From the NCBI GenBank assembly GCA_009877105.1, contig WXFD01000034.1:1-64000 (forward strand): 64,000 nt of DNA. Reading direction: 5' to 3'. Source of the DNA: Bacteroidales bacterium. Its GTDB lineage: Bacteria > Bacteroidota > Bacteroidia > Bacteroidales > VadinHA17. The notes under the pieces were generated by a model that was given only the letters and a program-made list of their open reading frames with translations, searched no databases and was not told the DNA's origin. Both the position numbers and the translations under genes were made by a program. Positions 36,159-45,773 of this stretch are shown here, piece by piece (within the stretch, counting starts at the first letter, position 1; each line of letters opens with the position of its first letter).

Positions 36159-36323
36159 GCGATTTATCGAAGGGAACCGGTTGGAAAGGAAGTCAATCGG
36201 GCATTGTTTCCGAGTGCCTGCCGGCGGATTGCTTCTCTAACCGGCAGATCGGCAAAGATCATTCCTCATTATCATTTACAATCCTCCGGCAATATGCAGC
36301 CTGCAGTTAAATCCCGGGAAGGA

Positions 36324-36437
36324 TCACTGCTTGCTCTGGTTTGCCTTTTTTGCTTTTTTAGCTGCCCTTTTTTCCTTTAATGATTTGGTGGCCTGTTTCT
36401 TCACTTTTGTCTGTGCCTTGGCTTTTTCGTGTGACAT
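36324..36437 (-). CDS. small basic Lys/Ala-rich protein
   Basis: A 37-aa protein that begins MSHEKAKAQTK and continues with runs such as KEKRAAKKAKK. Nearly half the residues are Lys or Arg, there are no hydrophobic stretches, and it is probably largely helical or disordered. Such a composition suits binding to nucleic acid or ribosomes. It has its own promoter with a perfect -7 box (36470-36477), and a 12-bp inverted repeat straddles that promoter, which argues that it is a real regulated gene. The promoter overlaps the end of pgl. I know of similar short basic ORFs in Bacteroidota but no defined function. Confidence 0.55.
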   Translation of the reverse strand: MSHEKAKAQTKVKKQATKSLKEKRAAKKAKKANQSKQ

Positions 36438-36443
36438 GACAAT

Positions 36444-36486
36444 AGGTTTTTATATTTAAACAAGATAGCCAAATATATAAAAACCT
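36444..36486. repeat. 12-bp perfect inverted repeat over the small-protein promoter
   Basis: AGGTTTTTATAT at 36444-36455 and ATATAAAAACCT at 36475-36486 are perfect inverted copies, 19 bases apart. The right arm overlaps the -7 box and the left arm lies just past the expected start site. Only the left arm would be in the transcript, so this looks like an operator for a dimeric repressor rather than an RNA hairpin. Confidence 0.6.
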
Positions 36487-36500
36487 GTCATATCTTACAA
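36470..36500 (-). promoter_or_regulatory. promoter of the small basic protein gene
   Basis: On the minus strand TTG (36498-36500) is followed after 20 bases by TATATTTG (36470-36477), matching the Bacteroidota consensus with an exact -7 box. The -33 element overlaps the last codons of pgl. Confidence 0.6.
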
Positions 36501-37253
36501 TATTAAACCGTCTGCGGTTCCGGAAGGAATCAGCGAAGCCGCTTCCCTGTCGAGATACCATACGGCAGCTCCGCCGGCCGGACAAACAAACGATGCCGGA
36601 ACAGGTTGTTGCTTACTATCGGTGCACAAAACTCTTCTGACAATTTCTGCCTTATCTTTCCCGGTAACCATGAAGTATATTTTCCCGGAGTTATTGATAA
36701 TCTTACCGGAAAGGGTAATCCTCTTCTGGCCTGTCTGCGGATGCCTGGCAACATGACACGGTTTATCGGAATGGAAAAAAGCCTCATTTCCGGGGAAAAT
36801 TGAAGCCACATGACCATCCTCGCCCATTCCCAGCAGCATAAAGTCCAGTCCGGGGATCCCATTCCTGATTTCGGTATTTTCCCTTAGTGCCGCCGAGTAC
36901 CGTATCGCTTCCTTTTCCGGGTCAGCCTCACCCTTTATCCGGTGTACATTTTGCCCTGGGATTTCAATCCTGTCGAGGAAGGATTCCTTTGCCATTCCGT
37001 AATTGCTGGCGGCATCGGATGGAGGTACGCATCTTTCATCAACCCAGAATATATGAACATTATTCCAGTTTACAGATCCGCCAAAGTGCTCACCCAATAC
37101 CGTAAACAGAATCCGTGGAGTGCTACCACCCGGAATGGCCATTGCAAAGGGCCGGCCTTCAGCCTCCCGGTTCCGTGCAAGGCTTACAATATCCAACGCC
37201 ATGCTCTCGGCCAGCTCAAACCTGGAATTGAAAATTCGTACAGAAGCTTTCAT
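36495..37253 (-). CDS. pgl: 6-phosphogluconolactonase
   Basis: A 252-aa cytosolic hydrolase that opens 6-phosphogluconolactone to 6-phosphogluconate, the second step of the oxidative pentose phosphate pathway. The DevB/Pgl signatures are present: AIPGGSTPRILF for the phosphate, HIFWVDERCVPPSDAASNYGM, and GLDFMLLGMGEDGHVASIFPG with the catalytic His. The gene follows the glucose-6-phosphate dehydrogenase gene on the same strand after 163 bp. Length and motifs are normal. 6-Phosphogluconate dehydrogenase is not encoded in this window. Confidence 0.94.
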   Translation of the reverse strand: MKASVRIFNSRFELAESMALDIVSLARNREAEGRPFAMAIPGGSTPRILFTVLGEHFGGSVNWNNVHIFWVDERCVPPSDAASNYGMAKESFLDRIEIPGQNVHRIKGEADPEKEAIRYSAALRENTEIRNGIPGLDFMLLGMGEDGHVASIFPGNEAFFHSDKPCHVARHPQTGQKRITLSGKIINNSGKIYFMVTGKDKAEIVRRVLCTDSKQQPVPASFVCPAGGAAVWYLDREAASLIPSGTADGLIL

Positions 37254-37416
37254 TGGTATCTGTTTATGGTTTCAGTTAAAAAATTCAGACAAAAGGAGGC
37301 ATGGATTAAGTAATAACATCTCCGGTAATGCTGGTCTGGTTGTAAAACATCTGCTACATTTGAAATAATGCATCCGAGTGAGTTCAATTAAACGCCGGTA
37401 TCAGCTGTGAAATAAT

Positions 37417-38943
37417 TCACAGCTCACAATACAGTTCCTCGTCGGCCAAATTCTTGCATGGATATCTCCACGATAGGCCGTCGCCTTCTATCAGGGAATT
37501 TGATATTTCAGGGCCCCATGTTCCTGCAGGATACCCATAGATCTTTATTTCCGGATTATTTTTCCATGCGCGCTGAACGGGTTCGACGAATTTCCAGGCC
37601 ATTTCAACTTCGTCATCCCTGGAAAAGAGGGTTGAGTCGCCTTCCATCACGTCGAAGAGAAGTCGTTCGTAAGCAGAAGGTACTCTTACGTCAGCAAGAT
37701 CCTTGTAATGAAAATCCATGTTCACATTCTTCACATTGAAACCCGCTCCGGGCTCCTTCATGTCAAATTTGAGGAGTATTCCCTCATCGGGCTGGATCCT
37801 GATAATAAGCTGATTTCCCGACCGGTTGCCGACAACTCTCTGAAAAAGATGGTGAGGTGTTGGCTTGAAATGGATCACTATCTCGGTTACTCTTGTCGGA
37901 AGGCGCTTTCCGGTACGTATGTAGAACGGGACCCCTCCCCAGCGCCAGTTATTGATAAAAAATTTCATGGCAACATAGGTTTCAGTCCTGGAATGGATAT
38001 TAACATTTTTCTCATGCCTGTATCCAGGTACGGCCTCTCCTCTTATCCTTGAACCGGTGTATTGCCCTCTGATAACCTGGCCGGGCACCTCTGATTCCTT
38101 AATGGGCTGAAACGACTGGAATACCTTAAGGACCTCATTCCTGATGGCATCGGCATCGAGCGACGATGGTGGTTCCATTGCGGTAAGGCCCACCATCTGA
38201 AGGAGGTGATTCTGCACCATATCCCTCAGTGCACCTGAGGAGTCATAATAGCTTCCGCGATCCTCAACCCCAATGCTTTCGGCTGAGGTTATTTCAACCC
38301 GATGTATGTAATTCCTGTTCCATAAAGGTTCGAATATCCCGTTGGCAAACCGGGTTACCAGGAGGTTCTGTACGGTTTCCTTCCCCAGGTAATGATCTAT
38401 CCGGTAGATCTGGTCCTCCGTGATCAGCCTGTGCAGGGTGTTGTTAAGCTTTATTCCAGATTCAAGGTCGTATCCGAAAGGTTTTTCAATGATCAGCCGC
38501 CGGAAACCGCTGTCCTGCTTCGTTAAGCCTGCTGAAGCCAGATTGCCGGCAATCAATTCATAAAGGCTGGGTGGGGTTGCCATGTAAAAAATCAGGTTGT
38601 TTCCTATATCCAGGGTACTGCACCTTTGCGAAATGAACGTCCCGAGATTCCTGTAATCTTCCTGATTGTCATAGGCAATTTTTCTGTACGAGATATTTGC
38701 CAGGAACTTTTGGACATTCTCCTTTGAATCAACCTCTTCGCCTGAGTAGTTGACAATGGCTTCTTCCATCATCTGCCTGAAAATGTCTGAAGTTATCTCT
38801 GTTCTGCCTAAACCGATTAATTCGAACCTCTCGGGAAGTAGATCCTGTTTCTGCAATGAATAGATGGCTGGTATCAGCTTACGCGAGGTGAGATCTCCCG
38901 TTGCTCCGAATATAACCAGGATGAGGTTGTCAGGTTTTTTCAT
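37417..38943 (-). CDS. zwf: glucose-6-phosphate 1-dehydrogenase
   Basis: A 508-aa enzyme that oxidises glucose-6-phosphate to 6-phosphogluconolactone and makes NADPH. The Rossmann motif is FGATGDLTSRKL near the N-terminus, and the active-site peptide is RIDHYLGKE, with the catalytic His and Lys. The substrate- and cofactor-binding segment IIEKPFGYD and the C-terminal domain segment FYIRTGKRLP are also intact. The length is that of bacterial Zwf. Together with pgl it supplies NADPH, complementing the transhydrogenase encoded 7 kb away. I find no clear -7 promoter box in the 150-bp region shared with the divergent GH127 gene. Confidence 0.95.
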   Translation of the reverse strand: MKKPDNLILVIFGATGDLTSRKLIPAIYSLQKQDLLPERFELIGLGRTEITSDIFRQMMEEAIVNYSGEEVDSKENVQKFLANISYRKIAYDNQEDYRNLGTFISQRCSTLDIGNNLIFYMATPPSLYELIAGNLASAGLTKQDSGFRRLIIEKPFGYDLESGIKLNNTLHRLITEDQIYRIDHYLGKETVQNLLVTRFANGIFEPLWNRNYIHRVEITSAESIGVEDRGSYYDSSGALRDMVQNHLLQMVGLTAMEPPSSLDADAIRNEVLKVFQSFQPIKESEVPGQVIRGQYTGSRIRGEAVPGYRHEKNVNIHSRTETYVAMKFFINNWRWGGVPFYIRTGKRLPTRVTEIVIHFKPTPHHLFQRVVGNRSGNQLIIRIQPDEGILLKFDMKEPGAGFNVKNVNMDFHYKDLADVRVPSAYERLLFDVMEGDSTLFSRDDEVEMAWKFVEPVQRAWKNNPEIKIYGYPAGTWGPEISNSLIEGDGLSWRYPCKNLADEELYCEL

Positions 38944-39095
38944 GCTCTAAGTGTTTTTAATCTCTTATCCGGCAAATTAAAACCTATAACACTGATCGGC
39001 GTCATAATGTTGCCGGTATTTTATAAACATATCGAATTTTTCTGCGATATTGGTACTGATAATACAGAAATATAACACATGATCCGACGAGTACC

Positions 39096-41150
39096 ATGAA
39101 AACAGCAGTCCGTTTTTTTCTGGTTTGCCTTTTATTGACGGGATGTAATGATGAAATGAAAAATGCAAGTTATGAATCCAATCCATGGCCCCTGGTGCAG
39201 AATGCCTACATCAGGCTGCCCCTTGGTGCAATAAAGCCCGAAGGCTGGCTGATGGACCAGCTCAGGGCACAGGCAGAAGGGCTTACCGGAAATATTGATG
39301 AATTCTGGCCTGATCTTATGAATTCGGCATGGAAGGGAGGCGATGGCGAAGCCTGGGAAAGGGGTCCATATTACCTCGACGGGCTTGTTCCGCTGGCATA
39401 CCTGACTGATGATGAGAAATTAAAAGAGAAGGTCGGCAGGTGGATTGAACCTGTTATTTCCAGCAGCACTGACAGCGGATGGTACGGGCCTGCAAAAAAC
39501 AAGGACCGTTGGCCGCTGGCTGTGGCAAACAAGGTATTGATGCAATACTACGAAGCCTCCGGCGATGAGAGGGCAATTGAAGTTTTAAAAGGATATTTCA
39601 GGTATTTGCTTTCAGCTCCGCCCGACTGGCCCGATAAGGAATGGCGAGGTTCAAGGGCCATGGAAAATGCCGTGGCAGGTTACTGGCTGTACCGGAAAAC
39701 AAAGGAACCATGGATACTGAAGGTTATTGAGTCGGTCCAGAATAACAGCTCCGACTGGACATCCTATTATGAGAAGTTCCCATGGGATTCGGCGGCATCG
39801 GCAGATAAGAGGATCCCCCTGAACTGGGGCCCTGACGGCCTGACGGCACATGTTGTCAACAATGCCATGGCAATCAAGTATCCCGGCCTCTGGTACCAGC
39901 AATCAAATGACAGCAGGTTCCGTGATGCCGTGCATGAAGGCATAAACAAGTACGATAAAAACCATGGACAGGCCGGAGGTCGTTTCTCGGGAGATGAGCA
40001 TCTTTCGGGCAGAAGCCCTGACCGGGGCACCGAACTCTGTGCAGTGGTCGAATATATGTACTCTCTGGAGGAACTGTATGCCGTCCTGGGTGACAACTCA
40101 CTTGCCGACAGGCTGGAAATGCTGGCTTTCAATGCACTCCCCGGAACATTAACCGCCGACATGTGGGCCCACCAGTATGACCAGCAGTCAAATCAGGTCC
40201 TCGTAAGCGCGGATGAAAGAGCCTGGAGCACAAACGGGAAATATTCAAACATATATGGCCTGATGCCCAACTTCGCATGCTGCCTGGCCAACATGCACCA
40301 GGGCTGGCCAAAATTCACCCAGTCACTCTGGATGGCCACGAACGACAACGGACTGATCGCGGCGGTATATGGTCCGTCGAGGGTAAAAGCCATGGTTGCC
40401 GGAGAAATTGAGGTGACCGTCAGGGAAGAGACTACATACCCTTTCAGCGGAACAATACGATTCATCATAAACAGCAGCAAACCGGCAAGGTTCCCTCTTT
40501 ACCTGAGAATCCCGGGCTGGGCCGACGGTGTGACAATCACGTACAAGGACCGGAACATCATGCCAAAAGCCGGTTCAACCGTCCGGCTGTTCTCCAGGTG
40601 GGACCCTGACGAAGTGATCACAATGGAGATTCCAATGCACATCAGGTTTGAAAGAAGATACAATAATGCATTTTCTGTGCTGAGGGGTCCGCTTTATTTT
40701 TCACTCAGGATGGAAAAGGAATACAAGAGCATAAGAATGAATTATGATAATTTCGGATACAAGGGAAGCGTCGACTGGGAAATCAGGCCACTTCACCCCT
40801 GGAACTACGGACTGATGATTGACCGGGGTAATCCCGCCAGAGGATTTGAATTGACTGAAACCCAGCCAGGCGAATATCCGTTTGCAGACAAGGGAGATAT
40901 GATCTGGTCGGCAGATCAGGGGAAATACGTGAAATATGAAAAAGATGCTCCGGTAGTGATCAACACAAGAGGAATGCTGATCCCCGGATGGGGAATGAAA
41001 AATAATTCGGCAGACATCCCCCCTGCAGGTCCCCTTATGCCTTCAGGAACAGCAGAAGTAATTCAACTGGTTCCGTATGGCTGTGCAAAACTCAGAATAA
41101 CCGAATTTCCCGTTGTCGATGTTACCAGGATTGAAGATGCATTCCGGTAA
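39096..41150 (+). CDS. GH127-like glycosidase (DUF1680), beta-L-arabinofuranosidase-type lipoprotein
   Basis: A 684-aa lipoprotein (lipobox LLTGC, Cys17) with an (alpha/alpha)6 barrel of the DUF1680 family. Conserved segments are AWERGPYYLDGLVPLAYL, the acid-containing ELCAVVEYMYSLEELYAVLGD, and the cysteine pair in NFACCLANMHQGWPKF. In characterised GH127 enzymes a cysteine acts as nucleophile and is activated by zinc held by cysteines and a glutamate, and the CC pair fits this. The C-terminal 250 residues are beta domains. It is convergent with a GH78 rhamnosidase, stopping 3 bp from it, which suggests a small plant or microbial glycan degradation locus. The precise linkage attacked is not predictable. 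Confidence 0.85.
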   Translation: MKTAVRFFLVCLLLTGCNDEMKNASYESNPWPLVQNAYIRLPLGAIKPEGWLMDQLRAQAEGLTGNIDEFWPDLMNSAWKGGDGEAWERGPYYLDGLVPLAYLTDDEKLKEKVGRWIEPVISSSTDSGWYGPAKNKDRWPLAVANKVLMQYYEASGDERAIEVLKGYFRYLLSAPPDWPDKEWRGSRAMENAVAGYWLYRKTKEPWILKVIESVQNNSSDWTSYYEKFPWDSAASADKRIPLNWGPDGLTAHVVNNAMAIKYPGLWYQQSNDSRFRDAVHEGINKYDKNHGQAGGRFSGDEHLSGRSPDRGTELCAVVEYMYSLEELYAVLGDNSLADRLEMLAFNALPGTLTADMWAHQYDQQSNQVLVSADERAWSTNGKYSNIYGLMPNFACCLANMHQGWPKFTQSLWMATNDNGLIAAVYGPSRVKAMVAGEIEVTVREETTYPFSGTIRFIINSSKPARFPLYLRIPGWADGVTITYKDRNIMPKAGSTVRLFSRWDPDEVITMEIPMHIRFERRYNNAFSVLRGPLYFSLRMEKEYKSIRMNYDNFGYKGSVDWEIRPLHPWNYGLMIDRGNPARGFELTETQPGEYPFADKGDMIWSADQGKYVKYEKDAPVVINTRGMLIPGWGMKNNSADIPPAGPLMPSGTAEVIQLVPYGCAKLRITEFPVVDVTRIEDAFR

Positions 41151-41153
41151 GAA

Positions 41154-43889
41154 TCAATCTCCCATTCCGGCAACTCCGATCCTGAAATAAAAGGTTCCTG
41201 ATGAAAGGACAAGATGATACTGATTACCTTCATGTTTCAGTATTTTCAGGTATTTGTTCCTTTCAGGCTTTCTACCCCTCTCTGACAGGCCGGTTCCCTT
41301 AAGGTAAAGATTTGCGGTGCTTCCGGGTGGAACTGTAACATCATATACAATTTCCGGGCCCTCTCTTCTCCATGAAGATATTATCATACCATATGGCCCG
41401 TTATGCCTGGCTTCAAAATGATCCAGCCCGTTTACAAAGCAGGGTTTGAGTATCACATTCCGGAATCCGGGCTGTTTTTCATCGGGATATATTCCCCCGG
41501 GTGTTTTATACATCCAGGCGCTGATTTCACCAAACATTATGTGATTCATTGATATATCCGACCGGGGATCAATATCCCAGTTCTCATAGAGGGTGGTGGC
41601 CCCGTTCCTGATCCACCATCCCCACGAGGGATAGGTATCTTTTACTGCCATACTGTATGCCAGGTCGGGATATCCGTTCTCGCTCAATGCGTTAAGAATA
41701 GCCTTTGAACCAAGGATGCCGACATCCAGGGTATTGTTGGCGGCTTTTACCGTCCCGGCCAGGGTGTCTGCAACCCTGGTCCTGATTTCCTCCGGGACTA
41801 TCCCCCAGAAAAGGGGAAGACTCAGCTCTGTCTGGAAACCCTGACCGTAACAGCCTGTTTCACGATCGAGATACCTGGCATTGATTGCATCCCTTATCCT
41901 GTTCGCCAGGGAAAGGTATTTCCGGTGATCCTCAGCCTTGCCGAATAATTGTGCTGCCTTCGACAGTATAAGTGCGTCGGTATAATAATAAACGGAAGAA
42001 GTGAGCTCCTTTGAGGCGACCGACTTCACCGGGATCCAGTCACCCAGCCCCCAGTCGGTAAGCCCCGAAGGACTGATCCTGTCAATATGGTCCACATAGT
42101 TCCGGATACTTTCGTAGCAATTGTACAGCAGCTGATCATCACCATAAAAAAGATAAATATACCATGGGATGATCGCAATGGTACTGGTCCAGTCGGGTCC
42201 GTTTGCCCAGTGATAACCCCAACCGCCAGTAGGGATTATTGCAGGAAGAACCCCGTTTGGCTGCTGTTCATCGAGGTGATCATTGAGCCATTTTTCATAC
42301 ACCGTTATACCATCAAAGTTATACAGCCCTGTTTCTATCGCAATATGGGCATCGCCGGTCCATCCATTCTTCTCACGCTGCGGACAGTCGGTCGGATAGC
42401 CGTAAAGATTTGAAAGGTATGAATTGTTCGTTGCCTGCCATATTTTCCCCAGGAGGGATTCAGATGATTCAATGGTTCCGGCTATGGGAACATCGGAATG
42501 CATGAAGTGCCCTTTCAGGCTTTCAATGTCAAGGTTCAGCGGTTTATCGGAGCTAACCTCCACATATCTGAACCCCTTGTAATTAAACCGGGGCATGAAG
42601 GTTTCCTTTCCCTTGCCGGAAAGAATGAATATATCGGTCTGAAACGGATCGCTTTTGTCTTTCGGCCTGTAGTGGACATCGATGTTTGACTGATCGGCCA
42701 GTCCGTTTTGAGTGAGCCTTTCAGCATGCCTGAGCCTTATTACCGTTCCTGCGGCACCGCTTACGGTCAGGCTGCTCACACCGGCAATATTCCTTCCGAG
42801 ATCAAACATCCAGGTATGGATGTCCTGGCGGGTAACCGACTTTGCCGGTATCGTCTCAGTAATCCTTATGGGGTGCATGACCTGGGAAACGATCTTCCGG
42901 GAAGGAGCTGCCACAAGTATGATATCGTTCCAGGCTGTATCAATGAATCCGGGACAGTTCCACCCCGGCTGTTCCAGCCTGGCATCATAATGCTCGCCGG
43001 TATAAATACTGTTGAAAACGACAGGACTCAGGGATGTCTTCCATCCTGTTCCTGTGACAATACTTGTACAAGTCCCGTCCGCGGACTCGATGTTCAGATC
43101 GAGGCAGAATTTCGGTCTTCCGCGCCACGGAGCAGCATCAAAAGACCATACTGCCGATGATTGATGATTGTACCAGCCGTTTCCCAGGAGTACGCCAATA
43201 ACATTTTCTCCATCCTGAATGAAGCGGCTCACATCATATACATTATATAAAATGCACCGGTCGAAACGGGTGAACGCGGGGTCGAGCCTGTGATCCCCGA
43301 CCGGGTGCCCGTTTATATATAGTTCATACAAACCTGCCACGGCTATGTAGACTCTTGCCCGGTTAACCTTTCCACTCACGGTGAAGGATTTCCTGAAATA
43401 AGGAGCCGGTTTCAGGCCGGTGTCATGGCTGTCACCAATCCAGCTGCCTTTCCAGTTGCTTTCTTTCATCATTCCCGTTTCAAAGCTGGCTGTCTCAGAA
43501 ATACCGGACACCCTTCCCCTGCCATCCCGGATCCTTACGCTCCAGAAATATTTTGTAAATGGCTTCAGATCGCCACCTGAATAATGCACCAGATTTAAAT
43601 CCGACCTGATCTCGCCTGAGTCCCATTTGTCAGCTTTCCCGGCGGCAACTTTTGAGGAGTCAGTGCCGACAAATACCTGAAATGTAGATTGTGTTGACCC
43701 CATCCGTCCGTCGGCCATCTGCCAGGTTAAGCGTGGCTTTTGCGAATCAATGCCTATCGGGTTTTGCAGGTATTCACACCTCAGGTTGACGGCGCTGAAC
43801 CTTTTGTCCGGGCCTGTACATGATGACAGGATAAAAGCCAGTACCAGTCCGGCAGCCATAATTTTTTTAAATTCAGGATTTCTTGCCAT
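41154..43889 (-). CDS. GH78 alpha-L-rhamnosidase lipoprotein
   Basis: A 911-aa exported glycosidase with a lipobox at LSSC (Cys24). Domain order is a fibronectin-like N-terminus (RLTWQMADGRMGSTQSTFQVFVGTDS), a Bac_rhamnosid N domain (YFRKSFTVSGKVNRARVYIAVAGLYELYINGHPVGD), a beta domain, the (alpha/alpha)6 catalytic barrel and a C-terminal beta domain. The catalytic region has the signature DCPQREKNGWTGDA with the general acid, and ENWDIDPRSDISMNHIMFG near the barrel end. It should cleave terminal alpha-L-rhamnose. It is convergent with the GH127 gene, and no SusC/SusD pair accompanies them here. Confidence 0.92.
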   Translation of the reverse strand: MARNPEFKKIMAAGLVLAFILSSCTGPDKRFSAVNLRCEYLQNPIGIDSQKPRLTWQMADGRMGSTQSTFQVFVGTDSSKVAAGKADKWDSGEIRSDLNLVHYSGGDLKPFTKYFWSVRIRDGRGRVSGISETASFETGMMKESNWKGSWIGDSHDTGLKPAPYFRKSFTVSGKVNRARVYIAVAGLYELYINGHPVGDHRLDPAFTRFDRCILYNVYDVSRFIQDGENVIGVLLGNGWYNHQSSAVWSFDAAPWRGRPKFCLDLNIESADGTCTSIVTGTGWKTSLSPVVFNSIYTGEHYDARLEQPGWNCPGFIDTAWNDIILVAAPSRKIVSQVMHPIRITETIPAKSVTRQDIHTWMFDLGRNIAGVSSLTVSGAAGTVIRLRHAERLTQNGLADQSNIDVHYRPKDKSDPFQTDIFILSGKGKETFMPRFNYKGFRYVEVSSDKPLNLDIESLKGHFMHSDVPIAGTIESSESLLGKIWQATNNSYLSNLYGYPTDCPQREKNGWTGDAHIAIETGLYNFDGITVYEKWLNDHLDEQQPNGVLPAIIPTGGWGYHWANGPDWTSTIAIIPWYIYLFYGDDQLLYNCYESIRNYVDHIDRISPSGLTDWGLGDWIPVKSVASKELTSSVYYYTDALILSKAAQLFGKAEDHRKYLSLANRIRDAINARYLDRETGCYGQGFQTELSLPLFWGIVPEEIRTRVADTLAGTVKAANNTLDVGILGSKAILNALSENGYPDLAYSMAVKDTYPSWGWWIRNGATTLYENWDIDPRSDISMNHIMFGEISAWMYKTPGGIYPDEKQPGFRNVILKPCFVNGLDHFEARHNGPYGMIISSWRREGPEIVYDVTVPPGSTANLYLKGTGLSERGRKPERNKYLKILKHEGNQYHLVLSSGTFYFRIGVAGMGD

Positions 43890-43904
43890 AACAATTGATT
43901 TTCT

Positions 43905-45707
43905 TCAAATCCCTTCAGTCTTTTCCCTGAGCCATATCCTTTCATTTTCTGTCAGATACGGACTCAGCCTGTGGAAAACCTCAGAATGATATTTGTTCAG
44001 CCAGCTGATTTCCCTCTGGTCGAGAAGGGATAATTCGATGAGTGATTTATCAATGTAGCAGAGGGAAAGAGTGTCAAACCGCAAGAAACATCCATACTCA
44101 GATATTTCATCCTCATAGCACAGCACTATATTCTCTATCCTTATACCGTATTCACCCTCCCTGTAAATGGCAGGTTCATTTGAAAGAAGCATGCCGCTTT
44201 CTATCGCGGCCGAACTGGCAAGCGGACTTATACCCTGAGGTCCTTCATGAACATTAAGGTAATATCCGATACCATGCCCTGTTCCATGCCCGTAATTCAG
44301 ACCGGATTCCCATAATGCCCTTCGTGCAAGAATATCAAGCTGGCATCCCTTTGTACCTGCAGGGAATTTAGCCAGGGCGAGGTTAATATGTCCCTTCAGT
44401 ACAAGCGTAAAGTCAGTTTTTTGCCGTTGTGTGGGCGATCCGACTGCAATTGTCCTGGTGATATCCGTTGTTCCTCCGGCATACTGGCCTCCTGAATCAA
44501 CAAGGATAATACCCCTGTCTCCTATTTCAGCCGCTGTGCCTGCTGAAGGATCATAATGCGGAAGAGCACTGTTCTCATTGAAAGCAATGATCGGGGCAAA
44601 TGAAGGTCCGCGATAACCTTCCTGCTGCGACCTGAACTCCTCCAGCATGGATGATAGTGAGGATTCTGTCAGGGCGGAGCTGCCCAGGTTGTTTTCCAGC
44701 CAATGGAAAAACCTGGTGAGTGCAACTCCGTCTCTTATCATCACCCGGCCGATATTCTCTATTTCTGTCTTATTCTTCACTGCCTTGAGCCTGGCCGGAA
44801 ATGTGATATCTTCCATTATCCGGGAAGCGCCTGACAATGAATTGAAAATGCTGACGGAGGTTGTCCGGGGATCGATAAGCACAGAATATCCCCGGACGAC
44901 GCCTGAAATGATTTCAGATGTCTCCTCGTAAGGGAGCATGACTATTCCGGAGGTATCAAATTCCGATGCTGTTTTTGGAGGAATTCCTGATTCATCTACA
45001 AAAAGGAGGATCTGATCGTTTCCGATCAATGCGAAAGACAACAATACAGGACTGTATTTCAAGTCGCTGCCACGGATATTGAGGAGCCACATTATATCGT
45101 CAGGGGAAGTAAGAAGGTGGAAGTCCACACCCTGCTGATCCATTAATTTACGTACTCCTGATATTTTCTCATCCCTTCCCTTTCCGGCAAATTCAACCGG
45201 GAAATCGAAGGCCTGTGCTCGCGGCAGGGGTGGGCGTGCAGACCAGATCTCATCTACAGGATTGCATTCGGTGTCAATGAAGACATCCTTGTCTTTAAGG
45301 TTCTCCTTCAGTTTCCTGAAATCCCTGACAGGAAATATCCGGCCGTCAACTCCGATCTTCATTCCCGGTTCGACATTCTCGCGGATGAAATCCTGGTATC
45401 CCGTCCAGGATGATAATTCCGGTTTCATCGTCATGAACCCGGTACCTGACAGCTGTCTTTCAGCCTGGATAAAATATCTCGAGTCGGTCCAGAGTCCGGC
45501 AAATGAATCAGTGACCACCACTGTTGCCGATGATCCTGTAAAGCCTGTCAGCCATTCAATTATCCGCCAGTGGCCGGGTACATATTCACCCAGGTGCAGA
45601 TCGTAACACGGTAGAATAAAGATATCCGTACCGCTTATCTGCAACGATTTTCGAAGCCGTGCCAGTTTATTGCCATTAAGGTCCATAAGGTTTTTATTAA
45701 TGGGCAC
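43905..45707 (-). CDS. Xaa-Pro aminopeptidase (M24B, three-domain form)
   Basis: A 600-aa cytoplasmic peptidase that removes an N-terminal residue before proline. It has two creatinase-like N-terminal domains (about 10-310) and a pita-bread catalytic domain. Metal ligands are visible as the two Asp of LVDSGGQYAGGTTDITRT, the His of GHGTGHGIGYYLNVHEGP, and the Glu residues of LSNEPAIY and GIRIENIV. The length matches the eukaryote-like APP1 class rather than E. coli PepP (440 aa). It is 15 bp downstream of the rhamnosidase start in the same direction, but the functions differ, so the association may be chance. Confidence 0.93.
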   Translation of the reverse strand: MPINKNLMDLNGNKLARLRKSLQISGTDIFILPCYDLHLGEYVPGHWRIIEWLTGFTGSSATVVVTDSFAGLWTDSRYFIQAERQLSGTGFMTMKPELSSWTGYQDFIRENVEPGMKIGVDGRIFPVRDFRKLKENLKDKDVFIDTECNPVDEIWSARPPLPRAQAFDFPVEFAGKGRDEKISGVRKLMDQQGVDFHLLTSPDDIMWLLNIRGSDLKYSPVLLSFALIGNDQILLFVDESGIPPKTASEFDTSGIVMLPYEETSEIISGVVRGYSVLIDPRTTSVSIFNSLSGASRIMEDITFPARLKAVKNKTEIENIGRVMIRDGVALTRFFHWLENNLGSSALTESSLSSMLEEFRSQQEGYRGPSFAPIIAFNENSALPHYDPSAGTAAEIGDRGIILVDSGGQYAGGTTDITRTIAVGSPTQRQKTDFTLVLKGHINLALAKFPAGTKGCQLDILARRALWESGLNYGHGTGHGIGYYLNVHEGPQGISPLASSAAIESGMLLSNEPAIYREGEYGIRIENIVLCYEDEISEYGCFLRFDTLSLCYIDKSLIELSLLDQREISWLNKYHSEVFHRLSPYLTENERIWLREKTEGI

Positions 45708-45773
45708 AGGCCCGGATATCCGGTTTGACTCTGGTCAAATTCCTGAGTGAATGCTTTTTTGGTGTTAATCAGT

